A stretch of DNA of 64,000 nucleotides from Mesorhizobium sp. M1C.F.Ca.ET.210.01.1.1 (GCF_004791585.1 NZ_SRUU01000003.1:186690-250689), one strand, 5' to 3'. Shown: positions 17,291 through 26,345, counted from the first letter of the stretch. The notes: generated by a model from the sequence alone, not told the origin. Translations and numbers: made by a program.

Positions 17291-17971
17291 ATGAGCGCCG
17301 AGAACTCGATCACCGTCGATGTGGTGTCCGACGTCGTCTGCCCCTGGTGCTTCATCGGCCAGAAGCGGCTGGACAAGGCGATTGCCGAGGCCGGCGACGT
17401 CGACGTGCATGTGCGTTGGCGGCCCTTCCAGCTCGATCCGACCATTCCGCAAGCAGGCATGGATCGCCGCGAATACATGCTTGGCAAGTTCGGCAGCGAG
17501 GAACGCATCCACCAGATCCACGCGCGCATCGAACCGCTCGGCGAAGCGGAAGGCATTCATTTCGCCTTCGGCGCTATCAAGGTCGCCCCCAACACGCTGG
17601 ACGCGCACCGCGTCATCCGCTGGGCGGGCGCCGCCGGCGAGGACGTGCAGAACCGGCTGGTGCGCCGCTTCTTCCAGTTGAATTTCGAGGAAGGCGCCAA
17701 TCTCGGCGACCACGCCGTGCTGGTCGAGGCAGCCCGGGAGGCCGGCATGGACGCCTCCGTGGTCGAAACGCTCTTGCCGACGGACGCCGACGTCGACGCC
17801 GTGCGCAACGAGATCGCCACCGCATCGCGCATGGGCATCACAGGCGTGCCGTGCTTCCTGCTCGAAGGCAAATATGCCGTCATGGGCGCGCAGGACGCCG
17901 AAACGCTTGCCGACGCCATCCGTCAGGTCGCCGGGGCCAAGGCGCGCGGTGAGCTCGAAATCGCGGATTAG
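17291..17971 (+). CDS. FrnE-type DsbA family oxidoreductase
   Basis: This 226-residue thioredoxin-fold protein of the FrnE branch of the DsbA superfamily is predicted to be a cytoplasmic dithiol-disulfide isomerase or oxidoreductase. The catalytic CPWC motif is at C17-C20, close to the N-terminus (DVVSDVVCPWCFIGQKRLDKAI). The cis-proline loop is GITGVPCFLLEGKYAVMGAQ. There is no signal peptide. ATG 17291 follows GGAGACGACC; the open frame continues upstream only through the YejA stop region. It ends one base before the convergent gene's stop. Confidence 0.9.
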   Translation: MSAENSITVDVVSDVVCPWCFIGQKRLDKAIAEAGDVDVHVRWRPFQLDPTIPQAGMDRREYMLGKFGSEERIHQIHARIEPLGEAEGIHFAFGAIKVAPNTLDAHRVIRWAGAAGEDVQNRLVRRFFQLNFEEGANLGDHAVLVEAAREAGMDASVVETLLPTDADVDAVRNEIATASRMGITGVPCFLLEGKYAVMGAQDAETLADAIRQVAGAKARGELEIAD

Positions 17972-17972
17972 A

Positions 17973-18395
17973 CTATTTCACTGTCACCTTCGCCTTGCTG
18001 ACGAAGAAGCCGTGGCCGCTGCTGCTCGTGCAGGTCAATCCCTTGGTCGACGACAGGCAAGTGAATGACCCCTTGCTCCAGCCATTGCCGTAGCCAAGCT
18101 TGGTCACGTCGCCGCAGCAGCCCTGCTCGCCGGGGTTCTTGATAAGTGTCGCCGGCCCTTTCGGCCCCAAAATCACCGTCACGTAGTTCGGCTCGACGCG
18201 GGAACAGGAAAGCTCCGGCCCGCCATTCTGCGGCTGGTAGGTGCTTGTACCCCCCTTCGGCGTGTAGATGCAGCCGATATTGCCGGACGGCGTGTTGAAT
18301 TCGATCTGGCCTTCGGCGTTGGCCGGAATGGTCTGGTTGCCGGCAAGTGCGTGCGGCAGCCAGGCGAACACCACGAGCATCGCGGGCGAAAACAT
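17973..18395 (-). CDS. Secreted Cys-rich protein, DUF6636-like
   Basis: This small exported protein of 140 residues has a signal peptide (MFSPAMLVVFAWLPHALA). The mature part has the recurrent pattern FNTPSGNIGCIY, a cysteine in LSCSR, GCCGDVTKLGYGNGW, FTCLSSTKGLTC and GHGFFVSKAKVTV, matching the DUF6636 arrangement of paired cysteines around short beta strands. Six cysteines suggest three disulfides in the periplasm. Function is unknown. Its end abuts the convergent FrnE gene with one base between the two stop codons. Confidence 0.7.
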   Translation of the reverse strand: MFSPAMLVVFAWLPHALAGNQTIPANAEGQIEFNTPSGNIGCIYTPKGGTSTYQPQNGGPELSCSRVEPNYVTVILGPKGPATLIKNPGEQGCCGDVTKLGYGNGWSKGSFTCLSSTKGLTCTSSSGHGFFVSKAKVTVK

Positions 18396-18901
18396 CCTTT
18401 AAGACATTGTTGATCCCCCTCGATGCGAAGCGCCCAGATTCGACCTCTGGGGACAAAATTGTCAACGCTGGCTCATCGCCCTGGTCGGGCCTGTCCGCGT
18501 CAGCAGCGGCGCGGCAATCGACAAACACGATTCGCCGCCAAAACTGTTTCCGGAAGCGTCGCGGCCCTGGACGAGGCGATTGAGGGTGCCCGAACGGGAC
18601 GGACAGTGGCTGTTTTTGGATCGCTGCACTCGCCTTCCGGACGCTAAAATCGGCGGACCGGCATGTCATTTCCGTTCACAAACCCGTGTTCTTGCTTTCC
18701 CTAGGGGAAGGCTGCGCCGGACCTTGGGCCCCTACCCCAACTGGCTGAAATAGAAACAAAATCCGCGCCGGGAGCGCCCGACCGGTGCGGCAATTCTGTT
18801 GCGCTCGCGCCACGGCGGGTAACCCTGCTCACATTCGGCAGCAGAAAATTAATGGAAAATGATCAATTGGTGTTACTATCCGTAACAAAACTAGAAAAGG
18901 T
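18396..18901. other. 506-base divergent intergenic region
   Basis: No gene is supported here. Visible structure includes an inverted repeat around 18697-18713 (TTTCCC, CTAG centre, GGGAA) and the operator-like palindrome at 18871-18887. The last 100 bases become AT-rich, consistent with a promoter for the ABC gene that follows. Confidence 0.45.
18871..18887. promoter_or_regulatory. Operator-like palindrome before the SbmA/BacA-like ABC gene
   Basis: TGTTAC-TATCC-GTAACA is a perfect 6+6 inverted repeat with a 5-base spacer, ending 14 bases before the first possible start codon. Size and position suit a TetR- or similar dimeric repressor site. No cognate regulator gene is adjacent. Confidence 0.45.
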
Positions 18902-20896
18902 TTGGGCGGGATCGTGATTCGGGTCGGTAGACCGCGACGTACAGTACCGGAGCAAACATCCAGCGAGGCGGCAAAACCCTCGCCCCTGACGCCGGTATCG
19001 TCGATGCGCACTTTCTGGGGGCTGATGCGAGCCTACTGGTTCTCCGACCGGTGGAAGGAAGCCTGGACCCTCACCCTCGTCATAGCGCTGCTCACGGCGC
19101 TCTCCAGCAAGGCCGGCGTCTGGTTCGCCATGGCATCGGGCGAGTTGGTGAATTCGATCGCCTTCTTCCACGACGCCGCCAACACCAAACCCTTGCAGAC
19201 GCTTCTCACGAATGCCGGCATATTGGTGCTGCTGGTCGTGCTCAAGGACGCCGGCTTCACCGGCGTGCGAAACCTCGTTTCAACGACGTTGCACCGCAAA
19301 TGGCGCGGCTGGCTGAACAACCAGTTCAACCAGGCGCTGCTCGACGGCAACCATACCCATTTCCATGCCCAGCATGGTTCCGTGGCCGGCGGCATCGTCG
19401 CCCCTGACAACATCGACCAGCGCATCCAGGAATCGATCAAGGACATGACGGGTGGCGCGATCGGCCTCGCGATGGGCGTGCTGGGCGTGGCGACCTCGCT
19501 CTACTTCGTCGGTGAGAACCTCATCGGAGCCTCGGTGGAGGTCAAAGGGCTGGAGTTTCTCGGCAGCTATGGCAGCGCCGTTCTCGCCTTCCTGGCGGTC
19601 GCCACCTACGTTCCGCTCAACACCTGGATCGCGATCAAGCTCGGCGGCCTGCTCGAACGTCTCAACGTACGCATGCAGCAGGCAGAGGGCAGCTATCGCG
19701 GCGAATTGACGACCTTCCTGCGTCGCAGCTTCCACGTCGCCGCCTCGCATGGCGAGGATGTGCAGAAGTCGATGCACGACAAACTCTATGTCGACATCGA
19801 CAAGACCTGGGGACGGCTGAACGTCGTCAACACCAGCTACACATCATTCGAGCTGATCTACAATTTCATCGGCGCTCGTATCGTTGCCTACGGACCCGGT
19901 CTCGTGCCGTTCATTCACAACGGCTTCGACCTCAAGGGCTACATTACCGGCTCCGAAATGGTCGCGCAGCTGATCAGCCAGTGTTCGTGGTTCATCCATG
20001 TGATGCCGGCGATCGCCACGCTCAGGGCCAACAGCCAGCGCGTGACCGAGCTCGCCGACGCCATCGAGAATGTCCAGCAGCCGCGGGAGTTCTATCGCCA
20101 GACCGGGCGCTCGGACTTCAGCTACGCCACGCAAAACCCCGTTTTCGGCCTCACCATCCAGAAGCTCGAGCTGGCGCATCAAGGCGAGGACGCAACGCCC
20201 TTCCTCAGCGCTGCCAACCTTCGCTTCCGCCGCGGCGAGTGGACGTTCCTCAAGGGCGAGTCCGGTTGCGGCAAGACCTCGCTGATCAAGGCGATCAACG
20301 GCCTCTGGCCTTATGGCCGCGGCACGATCGTGTTCCCGGAAGGGGTAACGAGCTTCTACGCCGCCCAGGAAGTCAAGCTGCAGCAGGTTTCGCTGAAGCA
20401 GCTCGTCTGCCTGCCGGGCTCGGAGAACGACCACGGCGACATGCAGGTGGCGGCGGCACTGCACAAGGCTGGCCTCGGCGAGTTCATCGGGCACCTGCCT
20501 GACGAGAGCCGCGAGGGCAAGATCTGGGATCAGGTCCTGTCCGGCGGGCAGAAGCAGAAGCTGGTTGTCGCCCGCATCATCCTGCAGCAGCCGGGACTTT
20601 TGTTCCTTGACGAAGCGACCGGCGCGCTCGACCCCGAAGGCAAGATTGCCTTCCACGAAGCGATCAAGGCCAATTGCCCCGATGTCACGGTGATCAGCGT
20701 GATGCACGAGGCCGTGCCGCCGCGCTCGCTTGCCGGTGAAGAGTTCTACCACAGCGTCGTGGCGATCACCGACAGTGTCGCGACCAAGAAGCCGTTGGTC
20801 CCCACCCTGCCGCGCGAGCTCACCACCATCCTCGCCCAGCCACCGCGGCCGGCCGAGGACAAATGGCTGCGCTTCCGCCGGCTGAAGCAGAAATAG
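18902..20896 (+). CDS. SbmA/BacA-like ABC transporter with fused ATPase
   Basis: This protein has up to 664 residues. Its N-terminal membrane domain (about 40-400) belongs to the SbmA/BacA-like ABC_membrane_2 group, with FNQALLDGNHTHFHA and the loop NVRMQQAEGSYRGELTTFLRRSFHVA. It is followed by an ABC domain: Walker A GESGCGKT at 452-459, signature LSGGQKQK at about 546-553, Walker B LLFLDEATGALD near 566-577. BacA and the related BclA of Bradyrhizobium import antimicrobial plant NCR peptides and are needed for symbiosis. Membership in that group is inferred. The start is uncertain: TTG 18902, GTG 18914 and ATG 19004 (M35) are all in frame. Confidence 0.85.
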   Translation: MGGIVIRVGRPRRTVPEQTSSEAAKPSPLTPVSSMRTFWGLMRAYWFSDRWKEAWTLTLVIALLTALSSKAGVWFAMASGELVNSIAFFHDAANTKPLQTLLTNAGILVLLVVLKDAGFTGVRNLVSTTLHRKWRGWLNNQFNQALLDGNHTHFHAQHGSVAGGIVAPDNIDQRIQESIKDMTGGAIGLAMGVLGVATSLYFVGENLIGASVEVKGLEFLGSYGSAVLAFLAVATYVPLNTWIAIKLGGLLERLNVRMQQAEGSYRGELTTFLRRSFHVAASHGEDVQKSMHDKLYVDIDKTWGRLNVVNTSYTSFELIYNFIGARIVAYGPGLVPFIHNGFDLKGYITGSEMVAQLISQCSWFIHVMPAIATLRANSQRVTELADAIENVQQPREFYRQTGRSDFSYATQNPVFGLTIQKLELAHQGEDATPFLSAANLRFRRGEWTFLKGESGCGKTSLIKAINGLWPYGRGTIVFPEGVTSFYAAQEVKLQQVSLKQLVCLPGSENDHGDMQVAAALHKAGLGEFIGHLPDESREGKIWDQVLSGGQKQKLVVARIILQQPGLLFLDEATGALDPEGKIAFHEAIKANCPDVTVISVMHEAVPPRSLAGEEFYHSVVAITDSVATKKPLVPTLPRELTTILAQPPRPAEDKWLRFRRLKQK

Positions 20897-21118
20897 CGGC
20901 CATACCAAGCCTTTGAGCTGACTCCATCGCCAGGCTGCGGCTGGCGTCGATCACAGTCTCGCGAGCCGACGTCCCTTCGCTCATTTTTCGCGCTCGCCGC
21001 GATTGACTCGGCATCGCCCACTCCTATGTTGCGCCCGCTCGCAAAATTCAAAACGCGAACCCCGCGAGCAGAAAGGTCAACCCGCCATGCCTGGCGATAG
21101 TCACAGTCGAACGCAACG

Positions 21119-21165
21119 GCCGTCCGCCTTGACGTGACCTGACGGCTCACGTCCTGCCGGACGGC
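21119..21165 (+). promoter_or_regulatory. Nested double-stem leader directly before mgtE
   Basis: Outer arms GCCGTCCG / CGGACGGC (21119-21126 with 21158-21165) pair perfectly over 8 bp. Inside, GACGTGA / TCACGTC (21131-21137 with 21147-21153) pair perfectly over 7 bp around a 9-base loop. The right outer arm touches the AAGGAG ribosome-binding site (21166-21171) of mgtE, so folding could influence its exposure. No match to the ykoK/M-box magnesium riboswitch was recognised. Confidence 0.6.
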
Positions 21166-21177
21166 AAGGAGTGAGCC

Positions 21178-22542
21178 ATGAACGAATTCGCACCCGTATT
21201 GGACGACGAAGCGGTCGCCGTCGCCCGTGTTCTTGCCAACGATCACGTCGCTGACGTGGTCGAAGCCCTCAACCGCGAACCCCGTGAGACGGCCATCGAG
21301 CTGCTCTGCGCCGTGCCGTTCGAGCGGCTGGTCGAGATTTTCGACCAGCCGGAGCTCGAAAGCGCCCCAGAGCTGGCCGAAGCCCTGCCACGCGCCAAGG
21401 CGAGCAGGCTGTTGACCGCCATGTCGGTCGACCGCGCGGCCGACATCCTGCGCGAGCTGGATGAGCCGGCCCGTTCCGAACTGCTCGGCGCGCTTGCTCC
21501 GCCGCTGCGCGCAACGTTGCTATCCATCCTCGGCTATCCCGAGGGCAGTGCCGCCTCGATCATGACGACGGAATTCGTCAGCGTGCCTTCGGACTGGACC
21601 GTCGACCGCACGCTCGACTACATCCGCAAGGTCGAGCGGACGCGCGAGACGGTCTACGCGATCTACATCACCGACCCGCAGACGCACCTCCTGTTGCGGG
21701 CAACGGGCTTGCGCCGGCTGATCACCGGCGAGCCGCAGGACTCGATCCTGTCGGTGGCGCCGGACCGCATGCCGGTGACGGTCACCCCGCTCACCGATCG
21801 CGAGACGCTGGCGCAGACGATTTCCAAATACGACCTGCTCGCCGTGCCGGTTGTGGATCAGGGCAAGATCCTCGGCATCGTCACCATCGACGACATCATC
21901 GACACGATGGTGGAGGAAACGACCGAGGACGTGCATCGTTTCGGCGGCATGGGGGCGCTTGACGAGCCTTATATGAAGATGAGCTTCCTCGCCATGATCC
22001 AGAAGCGGGCCGGCTGGCTCTGCGCGCTGTTCCTCAGCGAGATGCTGACGGCCAACGCCATGCAGAGCTATGACGGCGAACTGGAGAAGGCGATCGTGCT
22101 CACCCTCTTCATCCCGCTCATCATGAGCTCGGGCGGCAATTCCGGCTCGCAGGCCACCTCGCTGGTCATTCGGGCGCTGGCGCTGCGCGAAATCGGCCTT
22201 CGCGACTGGTGGCGGGTGGCGCTGCGCGAGTTGCCGACCGGTCTGGTGCTGGGCTCGATCCTCGGCATCGTCGGCATCTGCCGCATCGCGCTCTGGCAGT
22301 ATCTCGGCCTCTACGACTACGGCCCGCACTGGATTCTGATCGCGGCAACGGTCGGCGCGGCGCTGATCGGCATCGTCACCTTCGGCTCGCTGTCGGGCTC
22401 GATGCTGCCTTTCGCGCTGAAGCGCATCGGCTTCGATCCGGCGAGCGCCTCGGCGCCTTTCGTCGCCACGCTGGTCGACGTGACCGGGCTGGTCATCTAC
22501 TTCTCGGTGGCGCTGGTGATCCTGCGCGGCACCTTGCTTTGA
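21178..22542 (+). CDS. mgtE: Magnesium transporter MgtE
   Basis: This 454-residue Mg2+ channel of the inner membrane has three parts. The N-terminal superhelical domain covers about residues 1-130 (repeats such as RLVEIFDQPE and AADILRELDEPAR). Two CBS domains (about 137-255) include DYIRKVERTRETVYAIYI and LLAVPVVDQGKILGIVTIDDI. The pore domain has five hydrophobic segments from about 275, including the conserved PLIMSSGGNSGSQATSLVIRAL. In the family the cytosolic domains gate the pore shut at high Mg2+. A structured leader and a strong ribosome-binding site (AAGGAG) precede it. Confidence 0.95.
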   Translation: MNEFAPVLDDEAVAVARVLANDHVADVVEALNREPRETAIELLCAVPFERLVEIFDQPELESAPELAEALPRAKASRLLTAMSVDRAADILRELDEPARSELLGALAPPLRATLLSILGYPEGSAASIMTTEFVSVPSDWTVDRTLDYIRKVERTRETVYAIYITDPQTHLLLRATGLRRLITGEPQDSILSVAPDRMPVTVTPLTDRETLAQTISKYDLLAVPVVDQGKILGIVTIDDIIDTMVEETTEDVHRFGGMGALDEPYMKMSFLAMIQKRAGWLCALFLSEMLTANAMQSYDGELEKAIVLTLFIPLIMSSGGNSGSQATSLVIRALALREIGLRDWWRVALRELPTGLVLGSILGIVGICRIALWQYLGLYDYGPHWILIAATVGAALIGIVTFGSLSGSMLPFALKRIGFDPASASAPFVATLVDVTGLVIYFSVALVILRGTLL

Positions 22543-22553
22543 ACCAAGCCTCA

Positions 22554-22578
22554 CCGTCGCCGGCTTCGCCGGCGGCGG
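22554..22578. terminator. GC-rich hairpin between convergent mgtE and gor
   Basis: Arms CCGTCGCCGG and CCGGCGGCGG (22554-22563 with 22569-22578) pair over 10 bp with one G-T pair. There is no T run, but the position between two convergent genes fits a shared terminator. Confidence 0.55.
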
Positions 22579-22599
22579 TTCCGCTCCGCAACGCCGTGC

Positions 22600-23988
22600 T
22601 CAGACGCGCTCGCCGTTCTTCACGCGGTAGGTCGGCTTGTACATGGTGACGAGTTCCTCGGCCGCGGTCGGGTGGACCGCCATGGTGCGGTCGAAATCGT
22701 CCTTGGTGAGTCCCGCCTTCAGCGGAATCCCGAGAAGCTGCGCCATTTCGCCGGCGTCGGGGCCGAGAATATGGGCGCCGAGCACCTTTCTCGTGGCGCT
22801 GTCGACCACAAGCTTCATCAGCATCTTCTCGTCGCGGCCGGACAGCGTGTGCCGCATCGGACGGAAGGAAGCGCGATAGATCTCGATATCCGGGAAGCGC
22901 TTGACTGCCTCATCCTCGGACAGGCCGACGGTGCCGATCTCCGGCTGCGAGAAGACGGCCGTCGGGATGGTGTCGTGGTCAGGCGATGCCGGATTGCCCT
23001 TGAAGGCGGTCTCGATGAAGCACATCGCTTCGTGGATGGCCACCGGCGTCAGCTGCACGCGATGGGTGACGTCGCCGATCGCCCAGATGTTGTCGATATT
23101 GGTGCGGGAATATTGATCGACGACGATCGCGCCTGTCTTGCCGAGTTCCACGCCGACGCCTTCGAGCCCCATGTTCTCGGTGTTGGGGATGCGGCCGATC
23201 GCCAGCATGACCTGGTCGACCGTCAGCGCCTGACCGCTGGAAAGCAGCACGTCCAGCCTGCCATCCGGGTTCTTGCGCACCCATTCGGACACCGCGTGGC
23301 AGAGGATCCTGATCCCTTTCTTCTCCATCGTCTCGTGCAGCGAGCGACGCAGGTCCATGTCGAAGCGGCTGAGGATCTCCTGGCCACGGTAGACCAGCGT
23401 CGTTTCGACACCAAGTCCATGGAAAATGTTGGCGAATTCGACGGCGATGTAGCCGCCACCCTCGATCATGATCGCCTTCGGCAGCGCCTTCAGATCGAAG
23501 GCCTCGTTGGAGAAGATGCAATATTCGTGGCCGGAAAGCGCAGGATGCGGGGCCGGCCGGCCGCCCGTGGCGATCAGGATCTGGTCGGCGCTGACGGTGC
23601 GGTCCTCGGCGGTCAGGTATACGGCATGCCGGTCCACGAGCACGGCGCGCGAATGGAACGTCTCGCCGCCCGCGCCCTCGACATTCCTCTTGTAGATCGC
23701 CTCCAGCCTGGCGATCTCCTTGTCCTTGTTGGCGACCAGCGTCGGCCAGTCGAAGCTTGCCTCGGGCACCGTCCAGCCATAGCCGGCCGCATCGGCGAAA
23801 TGCTCGGGGAACTGCGAGGCATAGACATAGAGCTTCTTCGGCACGCAGCCGCGGATGACGCAGGTGCCGCCATAGCGATATTCTTCGGCGATGGCGACGC
23901 GCTTGCCGAGGGACGCCGCCACACGTGCCGCCCTCACCCCGCCGGAGCCGCCGCCGATGACGAAAAGATCATAATCGTAACCGGCCAT
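22600..23988 (-). CDS. gor: Glutathione-disulfide reductase
   Basis: This FAD- and NADPH-dependent enzyme regenerates reduced glutathione in the cytoplasm. It has 462 residues from ATG 23988 (GGAG 8 bases upstream). The FAD motif GGGSGG is near residue 12, the redox-active pair C43/C48 sits in GGTCVIRGCVPKK, and the C-terminal active-site His-Glu motif is HPTAAEE. The CVIRGC form (rather than CVNVGC) is typical of alphaproteobacterial and plant Gor. A hairpin separates it from the upstream DUF2059 gene, so it probably has its own promoter. Confidence 0.94.
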   Translation of the reverse strand: MAGYDYDLFVIGGGSGGVRAARVAASLGKRVAIAEEYRYGGTCVIRGCVPKKLYVYASQFPEHFADAAGYGWTVPEASFDWPTLVANKDKEIARLEAIYKRNVEGAGGETFHSRAVLVDRHAVYLTAEDRTVSADQILIATGGRPAPHPALSGHEYCIFSNEAFDLKALPKAIMIEGGGYIAVEFANIFHGLGVETTLVYRGQEILSRFDMDLRRSLHETMEKKGIRILCHAVSEWVRKNPDGRLDVLLSSGQALTVDQVMLAIGRIPNTENMGLEGVGVELGKTGAIVVDQYSRTNIDNIWAIGDVTHRVQLTPVAIHEAMCFIETAFKGNPASPDHDTIPTAVFSQPEIGTVGLSEDEAVKRFPDIEIYRASFRPMRHTLSGRDEKMLMKLVVDSATRKVLGAHILGPDAGEMAQLLGIPLKAGLTKDDFDRTMAVHPTAAEELVTMYKPTYRVKNGERV

Positions 23989-24049
23989 CGGATGGGCTCC
24001 TGCAAGATGGGAGGGACGCGTCAGAGGTAGGCTGCCGGGGGGCAAAAGA

Positions 24050-24073
24050 AAAGCCCGGGGAAACCCGGGCTTT
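24050..24073 (-). terminator. Terminator after the DUF2059 gene
   Basis: Stem AAAGCCCGGG / CCCGGGCTTT (10 bp) has a GAAA loop and, in the minus sense, a following TTCTTTTG tract. It is located 36 bases after the DUF2059 stop and before gor. Confidence 0.8.
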
Positions 24074-24108
24074 GTGGTCCAGCGGCGCGGAGCCGCGCTG
24101 ATTGGCGA

Positions 24109-24726
24109 TCAATTCTGCGAATTGTCCGCCGGTGCCGAGCCATCGGCCGGCGCTGAATCGTCGGCCGGAGCAGAGCCGTCGGCGGGGGCTGTGGCATCCT
24201 GCGCAGGCTTGGCCGGAGCCGCGGCCTTGGCGGCGGCGGCGAGAGTCTCGCCGACCTGCTGAGCGAGGTCGCGGGCGACGCCGTTCTGCCAGATGTCGGC
24301 CGCCTTCACGAGGTCGCGCGTGACCGCCGGGCCGCTGTCGAGCAGCTTCTTGCCGGCATCCGAGCTGTAGAAGGTGGCGATATCGTTGAGGTCCTTCTCG
24401 GAGAACACCTTGGCGTAGGCGAGCGCGGCCTCCTTCTCGAGGTCGGCGCGGCGCGAAGCGAGGCCGAGCGCCTTCTCGCTGACGGTCTTGCCGATCAGCT
24501 CCTGCATGTCGGGGTTCTTCTGGATCAGCTGGTTCTCAAGCGCAGCAGCGGCCTGCGGCAGTATGTTGTCGAACGGGTCAGTGGCGTGGATCGCAGCCAC
24601 CGCGGCGCGCGCGGCCTTGAGATGCGATTCGCTCACATCCTGCGAGAACGCCGGCGAGGACAGCGCAAGGATAGCTGAGGCCGCCAGAAGTGTCGAAAGG
24701 CGGCGAACCCGTTTATGCAACATCAT
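24109..24726 (-). CDS. DUF2059 domain-containing exported protein
   Basis: This exported protein of 205 residues has a signal peptide ([21 protein letters not shown]). The DUF2059 core covers about residues 95-140, with [32 protein letters not shown], the typical four-helix segment found in many periplasmic proteins of unknown role. The C-terminus is an Ala/Pro/Asp-rich low-complexity tail built from four six-residue units (APADGS-like). The ATG at 24726 overlaps the end of rpiA by 14 bases, so translation is probably coupled to rpiA. A conserved functional link to RpiA is not known to me. Confidence 0.82.
   Translation of the reverse strand: MMLHKRVRRLSTLLAASAILALSSPAFSQDVSESHLKAARAAVAAIHATDPFDNILPQAAAALENQLIQKNPDMQELIGKTVSEKALGLASRRADLEKEAALAYAKVFSEKDLNDIATFYSSDAGKKLLDSGPAVTRDLVKAADIWQNGVARDLAQQVGETLAAAAKAAAPAKPAQDATAPADGSAPADDSAPADGSAPADNSQN
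24128..24199. repeat. 18-bp degenerate tandem repeat in the DUF2059 gene
   Basis: Four consecutive 18-base units, each close to GCCGGNGCNGANCCNTCG on the plus strand, encode the repeated APADGS-type hexapeptides near the protein's C-terminus. Unit 4 is the most diverged. Such repeats can change copy number by slippage. Confidence 0.75.
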
Positions 24727-25444
24727 GATCGGTAGAACTCCCTGGTTTTCGGGCGACATGGACGGTTTGGATGCCGTCGCCGCCGGCGATGATGGCCGTT
24801 GACGCCAGCCCGATGAATAGACCGTGCTCGACAACGCCTGGAATGGCGAAGAGAGCATTCGAAAGCGCTCTTGTATCCGGAATGCGGCCAAAAGATGCAT
24901 CGAGGATAAAGTGGCCGCCGTCTGTAACAAATGGCTGGCCCCCCGTCATCCTCAATGTCACCGGCCCCACGAGGCCGAGGCTTGCCGCCGCTGCGCCGAC
25001 CGCGATCTCGGTGGCGCGCAGGCCGAACCTGTTGACCTCGATCGGCAGCGGGAAACGGCCGAGGGTCTCGACCATCTTGGACCGGTCGGCAATGACGATC
25101 ATGCGCTGGGACGCCGCGGCGACGATCTTCTCGCGCAACAGCGCGCCGCCGCCGCCTTTGATCAGCGTCAACGAAGGGTCAATCTCGTCGGCGCCGTCGA
25201 TGGTGAGGTCGAGCTCGGGCGTTTCCTCCAGCGTCGACAGCGGCACGCCGAGCTCGCGGCAGAGTGCCGCGGTGCGCTCGGATGTGGGTACGCCGATGAC
25301 AGTGAGGCCGGTCGCGACTTTTTCGGCCAGCAGCCGGACGAATTCGTCGGCGGTCGTGCCGGTGCCGATGCCGAGCCGCATGCCGTTGCCGACATGGGCA
25401 AGGGCCGCGCGTGCGGCCTCGACCTTCAACTGTCTTGCGTCCAT
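24713..25444 (-). CDS. rpiA: Ribose-5-phosphate isomerase A
   Basis: This enzyme interconverts ribose 5-phosphate and ribulose 5-phosphate in the pentose phosphate pathway. It has 243 residues from ATG 25444. The family motifs are intact: [11 protein letters not shown] (phosphate loop), [27 protein letters not shown] with catalytic acidic and lysine residues, and [11 protein letters not shown]. The open frame continues 35 codons upstream, but no ribosome-binding site or homologous sequence is evident there. Its end overlaps the DUF2059 start. Confidence 0.94.
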   Translation of the reverse strand: MDARQLKVEAARAALAHVGNGMRLGIGTGTTADEFVRLLAEKVATGLTVIGVPTSERTAALCRELGVPLSTLEETPELDLTIDGADEIDPSLTLIKGGGGALLREKIVAAASQRMIVIADRSKMVETLGRFPLPIEVNRFGLRATEIAVGAAAASLGLVGPVTLRMTGGQPFVTDGGHFILDASFGRIPDTRALSNALFAIPGVVEHGLFIGLASTAIIAGGDGIQTVHVARKPGSSTDHDVA

Positions 25445-25598
25445 GCCGCTATTGTCCCGATTTCCGTGATTTGGCGCGCGTCCTAGCATTTTTGCCTGCC
25501 CCGTCAAAGGCTCTGCCTGTGGACCGATAGAGGTAGCTTGCTTGACCACCGCGCAACTTGTATCGGCTGCGGCACCTCAATCGTCGCAGGAACTGACC

Positions 25599-26279
25599 AT
25601 GACCCGACCGATCATTGTGTTCGATCTCGACGGGACGCTGATCGACACCGCGCCGGACCTGCTCGACAGCCTCAACCACAGCCTGGCGGCAAGCGATCTC
25701 ATTGCCGTCGACGAAGCCGGCTTCCGGCGCTTCGTCGGCCATGGCGGCCGCGTCATGATCGAACGGGCGCATGCGGCACAGAACAGGGCGCTGGTGGCGG
25801 AAGAGCACGACCGGCTGCTAAAACTCTTCCTCGAGCACTACACGATCAACATTCCGGGCAAGTCGCGCCCCTACCCCGGTGTCGTCGCGGCGCTCGACCG
25901 CTTCCGGGCCGCCGGCTACCTGATGGCGGTCTGCACCAACAAATACGAAGCGCATTCGGTGGCGCTGATCGGCGCGCTTGGCCTGGAGAACTACTTCGCG
26001 GCGATCTGCGGCCAGGACACCTTCGCCTTCCGCAAGCCCGATCCGCGCCACCTGACCGAGACGATCAAGCTGGCCGGCGGTGACCCGCACGGCGCCCTGA
26101 TGATTGGCGATTCGCAAACCGACATCGACACGGCCAAAGCCGCCGGCATTCCGGTGGTTGCCGTCGATTTCGGCTACACGGATCGCCACGTGCGCGAGTT
26201 CGAGCCGACGCTGGTGATCTCGCATTTCGACACGCTGACGCCGGACCTGGCGGAGCGTTTGATCGCGGCGGCGCGCTGA
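25599..26279 (+). CDS. gph: Phosphoglycolate phosphatase (HAD family)
   Basis: This HAD-superfamily phosphatase is predicted to hydrolyse 2-phosphoglycolate. It has 226 residues from ATG 25599 with AGGA eight bases upstream. HAD motif I is DLDGTLIDTAPDL (nucleophile D10 in VFDLDGT), motif II is CTNK, motif III is in FRKPDPRHL, and motif IV is MIGDSQTDIDTAKAAG. The helical cap between motifs I and II matches the Gph/PGP subgroup. Substrate assignment is by family. It is divergent from rpiA. Confidence 0.88.
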   Translation: MTRPIIVFDLDGTLIDTAPDLLDSLNHSLAASDLIAVDEAGFRRFVGHGGRVMIERAHAAQNRALVAEEHDRLLKLFLEHYTINIPGKSRPYPGVVAALDRFRAAGYLMAVCTNKYEAHSVALIGALGLENYFAAICGQDTFAFRKPDPRHLTETIKLAGGDPHGALMIGDSQTDIDTAKAAGIPVVAVDFGYTDRHVREFEPTLVISHFDTLTPDLAERLIAAAR

Positions 26280-26345
26280 ACGGCTGCCGGATCGGGCTCG
26301 CAGGAAGTCACGAAACAAACCGCAGCATAACGTCGCCACATCGCC

